From contig CAIYPD010000107.1 of NCBI GenBank assembly GCA_903928075.1, positions 1 to 46,228 on the forward strand: DNA of 46,228 bases. The letters run 5' to 3'. Numbering within the stretch: the first letter of the stretch is position 1; every line of letters begins with the position of its first letter. This document shows positions 32,066 to 39,501 of this stretch, piece by piece. The DNA comes from Candidatus Firestoneibacteriota bacterium (GTDB lineage: Bacteria; Oederibacteriota; D2-FULL-39-29). Below the pieces are notes generated by a model that made no database searches, had not been told where the DNA came from, and saw only the letters and a program-made list of their open reading frames with translations. Both the position numbers and the translations under genes were made by a program.

Positions 32066-32998
32066 TCATAAAGCAGCGGAGGAGTTGCATACAAGCTCCG
32101 GCTCTTCTGTCTCAAATTTTACAACTTTTACGGCCAATTTCTGCTCATAATAATACATTAACCTGGCATTCCTTGCAACCTTTAAATTCTCTTTCCGTTG
32201 CTGCCTGATCCCGTTCCCAAGACCAGCGTGTTCATCATTCGGCCGCACATAACTCAGCGCCGAGTGCGGATGGTTATTATGTAGTATCCGGTGCTGCTCA
32301 ACCCAGGCAATGACATCTTCGATAGTCACAAACTCTGCAGGCTTCTCAGGATGCAAGTGCAGGCTTCTGTTGAAACCCTCTATCCAAGGATTATCATTCG
32401 GCGTATGCGGTCTTGCATAAACCAACGTTACCTGCCATTTCCCTGTCAGATGAGCTTTAATCATTTTTCCTTTCATCTGTGAACCATTGTCTTGCAGTAT
32501 TACCAGCCCTTTCGTTTCTACACCCTCTGCAATAAGTGTTTTATCCCACAACTTTTTTACATCTTTTTGATTAAAGCTTCTTGCATAAACCCCGTTCTTT
32601 AAATTCTTTCTCGAACCTATGTCAAGGATCGGTACCGCAATGACTCTCAATCCGCTCGTGAGATAGAACTCTGTGCCGTCGTAGCAATATACTTTATTTG
32701 GGCCTGTTATCAGCTCCCTGATTTCAGGTTTCTTTGATGTTCTTCTCGTAATTTCGTAAGGCACCGATAATTCATATTTCTTCAGCGTTTTCTGCACTGT
32801 GGAAATGCTTACTGTGTACTTCATTGTTTCATGTCCGTGCACCATAAGCCCTGCCGATCTTAGATCGCTAAGTTCTTCGCCTCTTGCTGCTTCAAGTATT
32901 GCCGTTTCTTCTTCGGGCATTATCCTATTCCATGCTACTCTCGGTGCTGGTTCTTCCCAACTTAGCCACCGATAATACCGTCTCTCACTGAGCCGCAA
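32066..32998 (-). CDS. IS3-family transposase OrfB (DDE integrase core)
   Basis: A 310-residue catalytic subunit with an rve-type DDE core: first Asp in YCYDGTEFY, second in ILQDNGSQM, and the Glu in NPWIEGFNRS about 36 residues later. The open frame continues upstream of the TTG at 32998 back to the A-run at 33116-33124. The real product is most likely an OrfAB fusion made by -1 frameshifting, reading KYHKLPKDAQDALVEAIK through the junction. The stop codon lies inside the terminal repeat. All motifs are intact, so the element could be active. Confidence 0.88.
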   Translation of the reverse strand: MRLSERRYYRWLSWEEPAPRVAWNRIMPEEETAILEAARGEELSDLRSAGLMVHGHETMKYTVSISTVQKTLKKYELSVPYEITRRTSKKPEIRELITGPNKVYCYDGTEFYLTSGLRVIAVPILDIGSRKNLKNGVYARSFNQKDVKKLWDKTLIAEGVETKGLVILQDNGSQMKGKMIKAHLTGKWQVTLVYARPHTPNDNPWIEGFNRSLHLHPEKPAEFVTIEDVIAWVEQHRILHNNHPHSALSYVRPNDEHAGLGNGIRQQRKENLKVARNARLMYYYEQKLAVKVVKFETEEPELVCNSSAAL

Positions 32999-33099
32999 TA
33001 TTTCACAACAGCGACTTACACTTGTTTCCGAGTTCTTTATTGCCTCTACAAGAGCGTCTTGCGCATCTTTCGGAAGTTTGTGGTACTTTATTACCCCCG

Positions 33100-33426
33100 T
33101 TATTCCAAGTTCACCTTTTTTTTTATTAGAAGGTACTCCTGTCCCATTTCTGCAAGAGCTTCTTTTGTGGACACAAGTTCTTCCTTTACCTTTTGATGCT
33201 CTTCAAAATCCACATGCAAGGGTTTCTTTCGGTACTTATTCCGGCCAAGCTCTTCCTTTGCGCCTTTTTCTACCTGTTGCCTTATCTTGGTCAAATCCCC
33301 GGGATACAATCCGTATTTCCTTAATATCTCGCCGACCTGCGCTCCGGGTACGGATGTCTCAACAAATATACGCCATCTTTCCTCTGGGCTGTACTTCTTT
33401 CTGCCTTTCTTTACAATTTCTTCCAT
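33100..33426 (-). CDS. IS3-family OrfA (helix-turn-helix protein)
   Basis: A 108-residue DNA-binding partner of the transposase. It has an N-terminal helix-turn-helix (KYSPEERWRIFVETSVPG, then QVGEILRKYGLYPGDL) and a C-terminal helix that looks like a leucine-zipper-type coiled coil (EEHQKVKEELVSTKEALAEM). Its last codons run through nine A residues, then reach a stop. Slipping one base back on A AAA AAA AAG opens directly into the OrfB frame, the standard IS3 control mechanism. AAGGAGG lies upstream on the minus strand. Confidence 0.85.
   Translation of the reverse strand: MEEIVKKGRKKYSPEERWRIFVETSVPGAQVGEILRKYGLYPGDLTKIRQQVEKGAKEELGRNKYRKKPLHVDFEEHQKVKEELVSTKEALAEMGQEYLLIKKKVNLE
33116..33124 (-). 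promoter_or_regulatory. programmed -1 frameshift slippery site of the IS3 element
   Basis: Nine consecutive A residues on the minus strand, followed by GG. The orfA frame stops 16 bases later, and the -1 frame continues without a stop into orfB. Confidence 0.75.
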
Positions 33427-33590
33427 TTTCTTTCCTCCTTTTCTACCATTCTATCAGGAGGCCGTCCTATACACAACTCCTATACCTTCTTTTATGACAC
33501 CATCGCAAAATTTTCCCGTAATGTTTAACCGGAAAAATTCACAAGCCCGGGGATTGCCTCCGGCAGTGCAGAAAAAGGATATTTTAGAAG

Positions 33591-33968
33591 ATGGAAATAA
33601 AAAACAAAAGAACTCAATTGCGCGTTAGGGTGTCTTTACCCGTTGAAATCTACGACATTTTAAATGACAAAAAGTTTTCCGGTACGGTAGTGGATATTTC
33701 TGTAGGAGGGGTTTCCCTGGTCACCAATGAGGAGCTTCCGGTCAATACGCCCGTCTCATTGACTTTCACTTTTGAAGACATAGTTTATAAAAAAATCCCC
33801 GCGGACATTGTCCGGGAAGTAAAAAACAATAAAGAAAAATACCTTGGCAGCGTATTTCTTGATCTGGGTATAAAAGCCAAAGACCGGCTTGAAAACTCTA
33901 TTAGAATAGTCAGGGCAAGAAAGATAAAAGGACTCCAAAAAGAAACACTGTACAACATTTACCGTTAA
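33591..33968 (+). CDS. single-domain PilZ protein, paralog 2
   Basis: A 125-residue PilZ protein closely similar to the one at 31500. The shared stretch GGVS-V-T-EELPVNTP and the LTFTFED segment are almost identical, and RxxxR (RTQLR) and DISVGG are both kept. It should bind cyclic di-GMP. Its C-terminus diverges (KETLYNIYR). The ribosome-binding site is weak (AAGGA eleven bases before the ATG). The likely history is tandem duplication with a later IS3 insertion between the copies, which may have cut paralog 2 off from the upstream promoter. Confidence 0.87.
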   Translation: MEIKNKRTQLRVRVSLPVEIYDILNDKKFSGTVVDISVGGVSLVTNEELPVNTPVSLTFTFEDIVYKKIPADIVREVKNNKEKYLGSVFLDLGIKAKDRLENSIRIVRARKIKGLQKETLYNIYR

Positions 33969-34052
33969 ACCCCGATTAGAGAGTAATCCTGCCTTGCTAA
34001 ACTCGTTAACCCCCCCTCAAAAAAAAAGGTATTTATTATTTTAAATATCTTC

Positions 34053-34081
34053 TTGAGACCCGGCAGCAAGGATGGTATAAT
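34053..34081 (+). promoter_or_regulatory. promoter of the second TonB-dependent receptor
   Basis: TTGAGA (34053-34058) and a perfect TATAAT (34076-34081) with a 17-bp spacer. The transcript would start near 34088. Confidence 0.65.
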
Positions 34082-34110
34082 AAATTAGTAAACCTTTATA
34101 TTGGCATTGG

Positions 34111-35901
34111 TTGACAATTGAAAACAGGGGAAATATTAAAAATATATTTATATTGTCATATATTGTTTTTGCCGTACTTGCGCAAGCCGAAGAAAAAGAG
34201 ATCTATACTCTCCTGCCTGTTATGGTGACAGGCACCAGGACAGGCTATTCTCTGCGTGTCCCGGTTACGGTCTACCCTGAAAACAATATTGCGGTTACGG
34301 AAGCACTTAAAGAATTACCGGGACTGGACCTGCAAACAAGGGGGCTCCTGGGCTCTCAGGCGGATATAAGCATACGGGGTTCGACTTATCAGCAGATATT
34401 GATACTTATTGACGGTATGAGAGTAAATGATCCGCAAACAGCGCATCACAATATGGACCTGCCTGTGCCGCTTTCTGTTATAGAAAAAATTGAAGTGCTG
34501 AAAGGGCAGGCATCTTCTGTTTATGGGGCCGACGCTTTTGGAGGAGTTGTTAATATTATTACAAAAATAGCTGATAAACAAAATATATATTTAGGTCTCG
34601 GTTACGGTACTTATAATACTCAAAATTATGAACTTGGTTATGAAAATGTTTGGGCGGAGGTCAGCGAACAAATACATTTTCAAAGGGTTTTTTCAGAGGG
34701 ATATAGTTATGACACCGATCTTTCGAATTATTCCTTCTTATCCAAGACCGGATATAAATATACAAACGGGGAAGCAGTGCTTAAATTCGGGTATATGGAC
34801 AAGGCCTTTGGAGCCTTTGATTTTTACACGCCCGGAAAAAATCTTCCTTCAAGAGAATGGACCAAAACCTGGCTTGCGGAAGGCGAAATTAATAATAGGC
34901 TGAATTCCGGTATAAATACAACGGTAAAAACATACTTTCGGCAGCATAACGATATTTTTATACTTAATCTTGCTACCCCCGACCTGTTTGTCAACCGTCA
35001 TGTAACCTACAACTATGGACTGGAAATTCAAGGTACGCTGCAGCTTGATGCTGATAATTATTTTGTGGCCGGCGGTATGATGGAACAGGATGAAATATAC
35101 AGTTCTAATCTTGGCGAGCACCTGCAACCGCGTCAGGCAATCTTTACCGGGTGGAACGGACAAATTCTAAAAGAAATAAAGGTGGATGCCGGACTGAGAC
35201 TCGAAAGTTCCATGTGGGGCTCTTTCCTGGCGCCTGCAATCGCTTTGAGTTATAAACCGGCGTCAAATATTAAGCTTACCGCATCGGCGGGTTATTCTTT
35301 CCGGAGTCCTTCATTTACCGAACTCTTCTACGCCGATGGTATCAGTTTTGGTAACAATGAGCTTTCGCCCGAAACAGCGGTAACTTACGATCTGGGAATA
35401 GATTATTCGCCGGGGGATGATTTTTTCGCAGCTGTTTCACTATACGAGAGAGTTGAAGCCAACCTTATTGACTGGGTGGGAGAGACTCCTAAAGGAAAAT
35501 GGTATGCTCAAAATATCGGCCAGGCAAATGTTTATGGTATTGAAGGTAAGGTGAAAACGGAAATATTATTTTTGGAAATAAATGCCGGATTTTCCTTTAT
35601 CTATGCAAAGAAAGATACTGAGTATTACTCTAAATACGGCCTTTTGTATCCGGCCGCCCAGGCTTCGTTTGTTGTTAAGGGTCCTGAAATCCTGCAGGTG
35701 ACGCCGCAATTTTCCATATTGCATAAAAGAAAAAGCGGAGTGAATGATTACACCTTGCTCAATGTAAAGCTTTCACGAACTTTCGAGGGCGTTACCTTAT
35801 ATTTAGAGAGTCAAAATCTTACGAATGTTATGTATGAGGAAATAAAAGGAATTTCTCAACCGGGAATAACATTTTCAACCGGAATAATGCTGAAAATGTA
35901 A
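34111..35901 (+). CDS. TonB-dependent outer-membrane receptor
   Basis: Up to 596 residues. A signal peptide (IKNIFILSYIVFAVLAQA) is followed by a TonB-box-like LLPVMVTGTRT, a plug domain (ADISIRGSTYQQILILIDG, then IEVLKGQASSVYGADAFGGVVN) and a long beta-barrel. The end (FSTGIMLKM) lacks the usual final aromatic residue. The substrate is unknown; cobamide or iron chelates are typical for this size. The start is uncertain: TTG 34111 has no ribosome-binding site, whereas an in-frame ATT at 34135, four bases after AGGGG, would give MKNIFILSY, an ideal signal peptide. No canonical start codon exists between them. Confidence 0.85.
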   Translation: MTIENRGNIKNIFILSYIVFAVLAQAEEKEIYTLLPVMVTGTRTGYSLRVPVTVYPENNIAVTEALKELPGLDLQTRGLLGSQADISIRGSTYQQILILIDGMRVNDPQTAHHNMDLPVPLSVIEKIEVLKGQASSVYGADAFGGVVNIITKIADKQNIYLGLGYGTYNTQNYELGYENVWAEVSEQIHFQRVFSEGYSYDTDLSNYSFLSKTGYKYTNGEAVLKFGYMDKAFGAFDFYTPGKNLPSREWTKTWLAEGEINNRLNSGINTTVKTYFRQHNDIFILNLATPDLFVNRHVTYNYGLEIQGTLQLDADNYFVAGGMMEQDEIYSSNLGEHLQPRQAIFTGWNGQILKEIKVDAGLRLESSMWGSFLAPAIALSYKPASNIKLTASAGYSFRSPSFTELFYADGISFGNNELSPETAVTYDLGIDYSPGDDFFAAVSLYERVEANLIDWVGETPKGKWYAQNIGQANVYGIEGKVKTEILFLEINAGFSFIYAKKDTEYYSKYGLLYPAAQASFVVKGPEILQVTPQFSILHKRKSGVNDYTLLNVKLSRTFEGVTLYLESQNLTNVMYEEIKGISQPGITFSTGIMLKM

Positions 35902-35978
35902 GTTCCCGGCAGCAAGTATATACTCTTATCAATGCGAGAGGCTGTCTAAAAAGCCCTCCTCCTAAAAAGCTTTGCTTA

Positions 35979-36007
35979 TGGACTTTATAAACCTAATTAG
36001 GTATTAT
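35979..36007 (+). promoter_or_regulatory. promoter of the GntR-type regulator
   Basis: TGGACT (35979-35984), a 17-bp spacer and TATTAT (36002-36007). A shifted TATAAT at 36005-36010 also exists. The ATG is six bases after TATTAT. Confidence 0.45.
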
Positions 36008-36013
36008 AATACC

Positions 36014-37063
36014 ATGAAAGATCTTCTATATAAAAAAGTTAAGCAGGACATAGAACAAAAAATAGCCGAAAAACAGTACAAAGAAGGCCGTTTGCCCACC
36101 GAGCGGGAACTTTCCGAACAATATAAGGTTTCCAGAATAACTATCCGTGCGGCTTTAAAAGAACTGGAACAAGAAAATAACCTTTTTCGCATCCGCGGGC
36201 GCGGCATCTTTATCTATGATAGCAGCAATCCATTTTCTCCGGAAAGAAAGATCAAAGAATTTGGGATTATCTACCCCGAAGCAAAAATAGCAGGCAATTA
36301 TTACTACTCAAATGTATTAAATGCCATCAGGAATTCCGCCGAAAAGCTGAAATATTCCGTAAAGTATTACCCGTTTTCTTCCGGTGAGAAATTTAACCCC
36401 GGAGAAGGTTTTCTGGCAAAAATTCAGAAAGAAGATCAGAAGGCAATCATTCTTACCACGCCTATCCCGGTAAATACTTTGATCTGGCTGAAAGATAATA
36501 ATGTGAAAGTTGTGCTGTTAAATTTTCAATACAAACAGCAACTGACAAGCTCAGTCGGTTTTGACTACGAATATGCCGGCGAGATACTAGGGGAACAGCT
36601 GGTCAGGATGGGAAGCAAGACCCCCGGGCTGCTCACCGGCCCGTTACAAAGTGAATACGGAGAAATTCCGCATGCACCGGTATTTATCCAGGGCTTGAAA
36701 AAAATCTACAAGAACTGGGGTTATAAATTTGATGTCTCCCTGATAAAAGACGCCAGCTCCGAGAAAACCGCCATGGTTCATGACATTAAAGACTTACTCA
36801 GCTCAAAGATAGACGGCATTTTCTGCAAAAATGAAGAGGTCTTCAAGCTTTTCCTGTCTTACTATTATGATAACAGGAATAAATTTCCTGAAAATTTTGC
36901 GATCATAGGCAGCAGTCCCCGCGAAGCCTACTACCCTTTCCCCGTACTTATCTATCAACAAACGGAGATGGTGGAAGTCGGCGTCAATTTGCTCCATTCC
37001 CTGATAACCAATAAAAATCTTCCTGACCAGGCGATATTGATAAAGCCGGAGATAAAAGCGTAG
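36014..37063 (+). CDS. GntR-family regulator with LacI-type sugar-binding domain
   Basis: A 349-residue transcription factor. The N-terminal winged helix-turn-helix (LPTERELSEQYKVSRITIRAA, with IRGRGIFI) is GntR-type. It is joined to a periplasmic-binding-protein-like effector domain (IIYPEAKIAGNYYYSNVLNAI onward), the AraR-like arrangement that normally senses a sugar. The frame opens at 35972, but ATG 36014 is six bases after a TATTAT box with TGGACT 17 bp upstream and no ribosome-binding site, so a leaderless mRNA is likely. Neighbours are the TonB receptor upstream and an SRPBCC protein downstream. Targets unknown. Confidence 0.85.
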   Translation: MKDLLYKKVKQDIEQKIAEKQYKEGRLPTERELSEQYKVSRITIRAALKELEQENNLFRIRGRGIFIYDSSNPFSPERKIKEFGIIYPEAKIAGNYYYSNVLNAIRNSAEKLKYSVKYYPFSSGEKFNPGEGFLAKIQKEDQKAIILTTPIPVNTLIWLKDNNVKVVLLNFQYKQQLTSSVGFDYEYAGEILGEQLVRMGSKTPGLLTGPLQSEYGEIPHAPVFIQGLKKIYKNWGYKFDVSLIKDASSEKTAMVHDIKDLLSSKIDGIFCKNEEVFKLFLSYYYDNRNKFPENFAIIGSSPREAYYPFPVLIYQQTEMVEVGVNLLHSLITNKNLPDQAILIKPEIKA

Positions 37064-37110
37064 AAAAGCAGAGGCTTGGACGGTTAGATGGTTGTCCGCC
37101 TACGGCGAGA

Positions 37111-37134
37111 TCTCGCCAAGCAAACTTGGCGGAG
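37111..37134. repeat. CGCCAAG palindrome (REP-like)
   Basis: TCTCGCCAAG and CTTGGCGGAG form a hairpin around a four-base loop. The core matches the stem of the terminator at 14485-14524 and resembles 18766-18784. No T-tract follows. Confidence 0.5.
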
Positions 37135-37195
37135 AGGCTTAGAAAGGAAAGGACGGAAGCCGGGAAAAGCAAGTGGGGCGAGGAGATAAAACAAA

Positions 37196-37588
37196 ATGAA
37201 GACTGAAACTTTAAAACAAAAAGTTCTATTTAAAGCGGCGCCAGAAGAAGTCTATGATATGTTGATGGATGAAAAGAAGCACGCCAAGTTTACCGGCGAT
37301 ACTGCGAAGATAAGCGCCAAAGTCGAGGGAACCTTTAAAGTTTGGGGCGATTATATAACCGGAAAGAATCTGGAGCTTAAACCCGGGAAAAAGATTGTTC
37401 AGGAGTGGCATGCTGCCGACTGGGAAGCGGAACACATTTCAAAAGCAACCTTCATTTTTAAGCGCATTAAAACAGGAACTGAAATGAGTTTTACGCATGA
37501 AGGTATACCTGAAGAACTCTTCGGCGATACAAAGCAGGGGTGGGAAGATTACTACTGGGCGCCGATGAAAGCTATGCTAAAAAAATAA
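37196..37588 (+). CDS. SRPBCC / AHSA1-domain protein
   Basis: A 130-residue single-domain START-like fold. The opening LKQKVLFKAAPEEVYDMLMD, the strand KIVQEWHAADW and the C-terminal helix GWEDYYWAPMKAML are typical of the AHSA1 group. Members bind hydrophobic ligands or, in eukaryotes, activate Hsp90; bacterial ones are mostly uncharacterised. GAGGAG precedes the ATG. There is no signal peptide. No functional link to its neighbours is evident. Confidence 0.85.
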   Translation: MKTETLKQKVLFKAAPEEVYDMLMDEKKHAKFTGDTAKISAKVEGTFKVWGDYITGKNLELKPGKKIVQEWHAADWEAEHISKATFIFKRIKTGTEMSFTHEGIPEELFGDTKQGWEDYYWAPMKAMLKK

Positions 37589-37621
37589 AAGAGCTAATAA
37601 ACCGCATTTTGCTTATGCGCC

Positions 37622-37650
37622 TTGAATATTTCTGCAGTTTTTGATATCAT
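37622..37650 (+). promoter_or_regulatory. promoter of cstA
   Basis: TTGAAT (37622-37627), a 17-bp spacer and TATCAT (37645-37650). The ATG is six bases later. TTGAAT and ATTCAA (37649-37654) are also complementary across the promoter. Confidence 0.55.
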
Positions 37651-37656
37651 TCAAAT

Positions 37657-39417
37657 ATGCATGCCCTTACATTATTAATAACAGCCCTGCTTGTTTTTGC
37701 TCTGGCTTACAGGTTTTATGCGAAATTTATAATGACTAAAGTTCTTGTCTTTAACGAGAAAAACTCTACGCCCGCGCATGATCTGAAAGACGGCAGGGAT
37801 TATCATCCTACAAACAAATGGGTTTTGTTTGGCCATCATTTTGCCGCGATTTCCGGCGCAGGGCCTCTTATCGGGCCTGTTTTAGCCGCCCAGTTCGGTT
37901 ACCTGCCCGGATATCTTTGGATACTTATCGGCGCAGTTTTGGCCGGCGCGGTTCATGATGTTGTGGTACTTTTTGCTTCGGTAAGAAATAACGGTCTTTC
38001 TCTTTCAAATCTTGTTACAAAGTATGTAAGTAAGCCTGCGGGGATTGCTGCGGGTTTTGCCGTGCTTTTCATAATAATAACCGCACTTGCCGGCCTGGCG
38101 CTCGCAGTTGTTAATGCTCTGAATGAGAGTTCCTGGGCCACCTTCACACTTGCAGTCACGATTCCGGCGGCTCTTGTTATGTCTCTTTGGATGTACAGGA
38201 TCAGGCCCGGAAAAATTATTGAAGCGTCAGTTATAGGTTTTGTTATTGTTCTTTTAGGAGTCATCCTGGGGGAACCCGTATCAAAATCAGAATTTGGAAA
38301 ATGGTTTCTTCTCTCCAAGCCGACCCTTTCTTTGATACTGCCTGTCTACGGATTTATAGCGTCTGTTCTTCCGGTTTGGCTGTTGCTCTGCCCGAGAGAT
38401 TACCTCTCCTCCTATATGAAGATAGGAACAATAATTCTTCTGGCTTTCGGTATTTTCTGGGTTAACCCGGTCATTCATATGCCGGCTCTTACAAATTTTG
38501 TAGGCGGTGGAGGCCCGATAATTCCCGGCAAGGTTTGGCCGTTTGTCTGCATTACCATCGCTTGCGGAGCTATCTCGGGTTTTCACAGCCTGGTAGCCTC
38601 AGGAACCACACCCAAAATGATAAGTAATGAAGGTGATATCCGTTTGATAGGCTACGGTTCAATGCTGGTGGAAGGCATAGTTTCAATTCTTGCGCTCATA
38701 GCCGCAACCGTACTTATCCCGGCTGATTATTTTGCCATTAATATTCCGGAAAAAGTTTTTATTACTCTGGGTTACACCCCGCAGTATCTTTCTGAAATAG
38801 AAAAAATGGTGGGGGAAACCCTGGCCGGCCGGACCGGCGGCGCCGTGTCTTTGGCGGCGGGCATGTCCGTAATTCTTTCCTCTATACCCGGCATGAAATC
38901 CATGATGGGATACTGGTATCATTTTGCGATTATGTTTGAAGCCCTCTTTATATTAACCACGGTTGATACAGGCACACGGGTTGCCAGGTATATTTTGCAG
39001 GAGATTATTAAACCCGTTAACAAAAAACTGGGAAGCGGGACCTGGCTTCCTGGTATATTTATAACCGGAGGTATTATAAGTTTTTCCTGGGGTTACCTGG
39101 TCTATATGGGCGATATCAGCACCATTTGGCCGATGTTTGGAGTGGCCAATCAACTCCTGGCAACGGTCGCACTGATTTTTGGCACGGTCTATATCCTGCA
39201 GAATACAGGTAAATGGAAGTACGCCTTAATAACCTTTTTACCGGCACTCTTTATGTTTGTAACCACCATAACCGCTTCGCTGATGAATATTTTGTATAAT
39301 TATCTGCCAAAACAAAATTGGACAAATGCAAGCCTTTCCGTGATTATGCTTGTTTTGGTGCTCATTATATTTATAGAAGCCATGCGCAAGCTGTATAAAA
39401 TAATAATGAATATATAA
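37657..39417 (+). CDS. cstA: CstA-family carbon starvation / peptide-pyruvate transporter
   Basis: A 586-residue membrane protein with many helices. The N-terminal HHFAAISGAGPLIGPVLAAQFGYLPG, then VHDVVVLFASVRNNGLSL, and later VASGTTPKM and DTGTRVARYILQE are hallmarks of the CstA/BtsT family. Members import peptides or pyruvate under carbon limitation. The length is shorter than E. coli CstA (about 700) and like many other bacterial forms. There is no ribosome-binding site, and the ATG falls where transcription should begin, so the mRNA may be leaderless. The Fe-alcohol dehydrogenase follows after 84 bases. Confidence 0.92.
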   Translation: MHALTLLITALLVFALAYRFYAKFIMTKVLVFNEKNSTPAHDLKDGRDYHPTNKWVLFGHHFAAISGAGPLIGPVLAAQFGYLPGYLWILIGAVLAGAVHDVVVLFASVRNNGLSLSNLVTKYVSKPAGIAAGFAVLFIIITALAGLALAVVNALNESSWATFTLAVTIPAALVMSLWMYRIRPGKIIEASVIGFVIVLLGVILGEPVSKSEFGKWFLLSKPTLSLILPVYGFIASVLPVWLLLCPRDYLSSYMKIGTIILLAFGIFWVNPVIHMPALTNFVGGGGPIIPGKVWPFVCITIACGAISGFHSLVASGTTPKMISNEGDIRLIGYGSMLVEGIVSILALIAATVLIPADYFAINIPEKVFITLGYTPQYLSEIEKMVGETLAGRTGGAVSLAAGMSVILSSIPGMKSMMGYWYHFAIMFEALFILTTVDTGTRVARYILQEIIKPVNKKLGSGTWLPGIFITGGIISFSWGYLVYMGDISTIWPMFGVANQLLATVALIFGTVYILQNTGKWKYALITFLPALFMFVTTITASLMNILYNYLPKQNWTNASLSVIMLVLVLIIFIEAMRKLYKIIMNI

Positions 39418-39447
39418 TTCTGGTAATTAGTGCTTTTCTTTTTATCT

Positions 39448-39483
39448 TTTTGTTTAGAATTTCGAATTTAGTGCTTAGAATTT
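39448..39483. repeat. AT-rich arm family, single right arm (copy D)
   Basis: TTTTTGTTTAGAATTTCG and AATTTAGTGCTTAGAATTTG match the right arms of copies A to C. No convincing left arm is seen between cstA and this arm. Confidence 0.6.
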
Positions 39484-39501
39484 GTTCTTTAAGGGGGTTA
39501 T

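Larger units (their letters stand above)
32064..33499 (-). mobile_element. IS3-family insertion sequence
   Basis: A 1436-bp element with TGTCATAA at 32064-32071 and TTATGACA at 33492-33499 as core terminal inverted repeats. The similarity runs inward (GGAGTTG blocks about 25 bp in). It also runs outward in gapped form: TTAAATATTA...CGG at 32033 against the inverse of CCG...TAATGTTTAA at 33515-33528. The true ends may therefore lie some 30 bp farther out. It carries overlapping orfA and orfB joined by a poly-A slippery site on the minus strand. No clear target duplication is seen with either choice of ends. It lies between the two PilZ paralogs. Confidence 0.85.

Noticed and set aside
34111-34139. 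TTGACA-17-TATTAA as the promoter of the second TonB receptor
   Set aside because: The boxes overlap the likely signal-peptide codons, and a better promoter (TTGAGA-17-TATAAT) lies upstream at 34053-34081.
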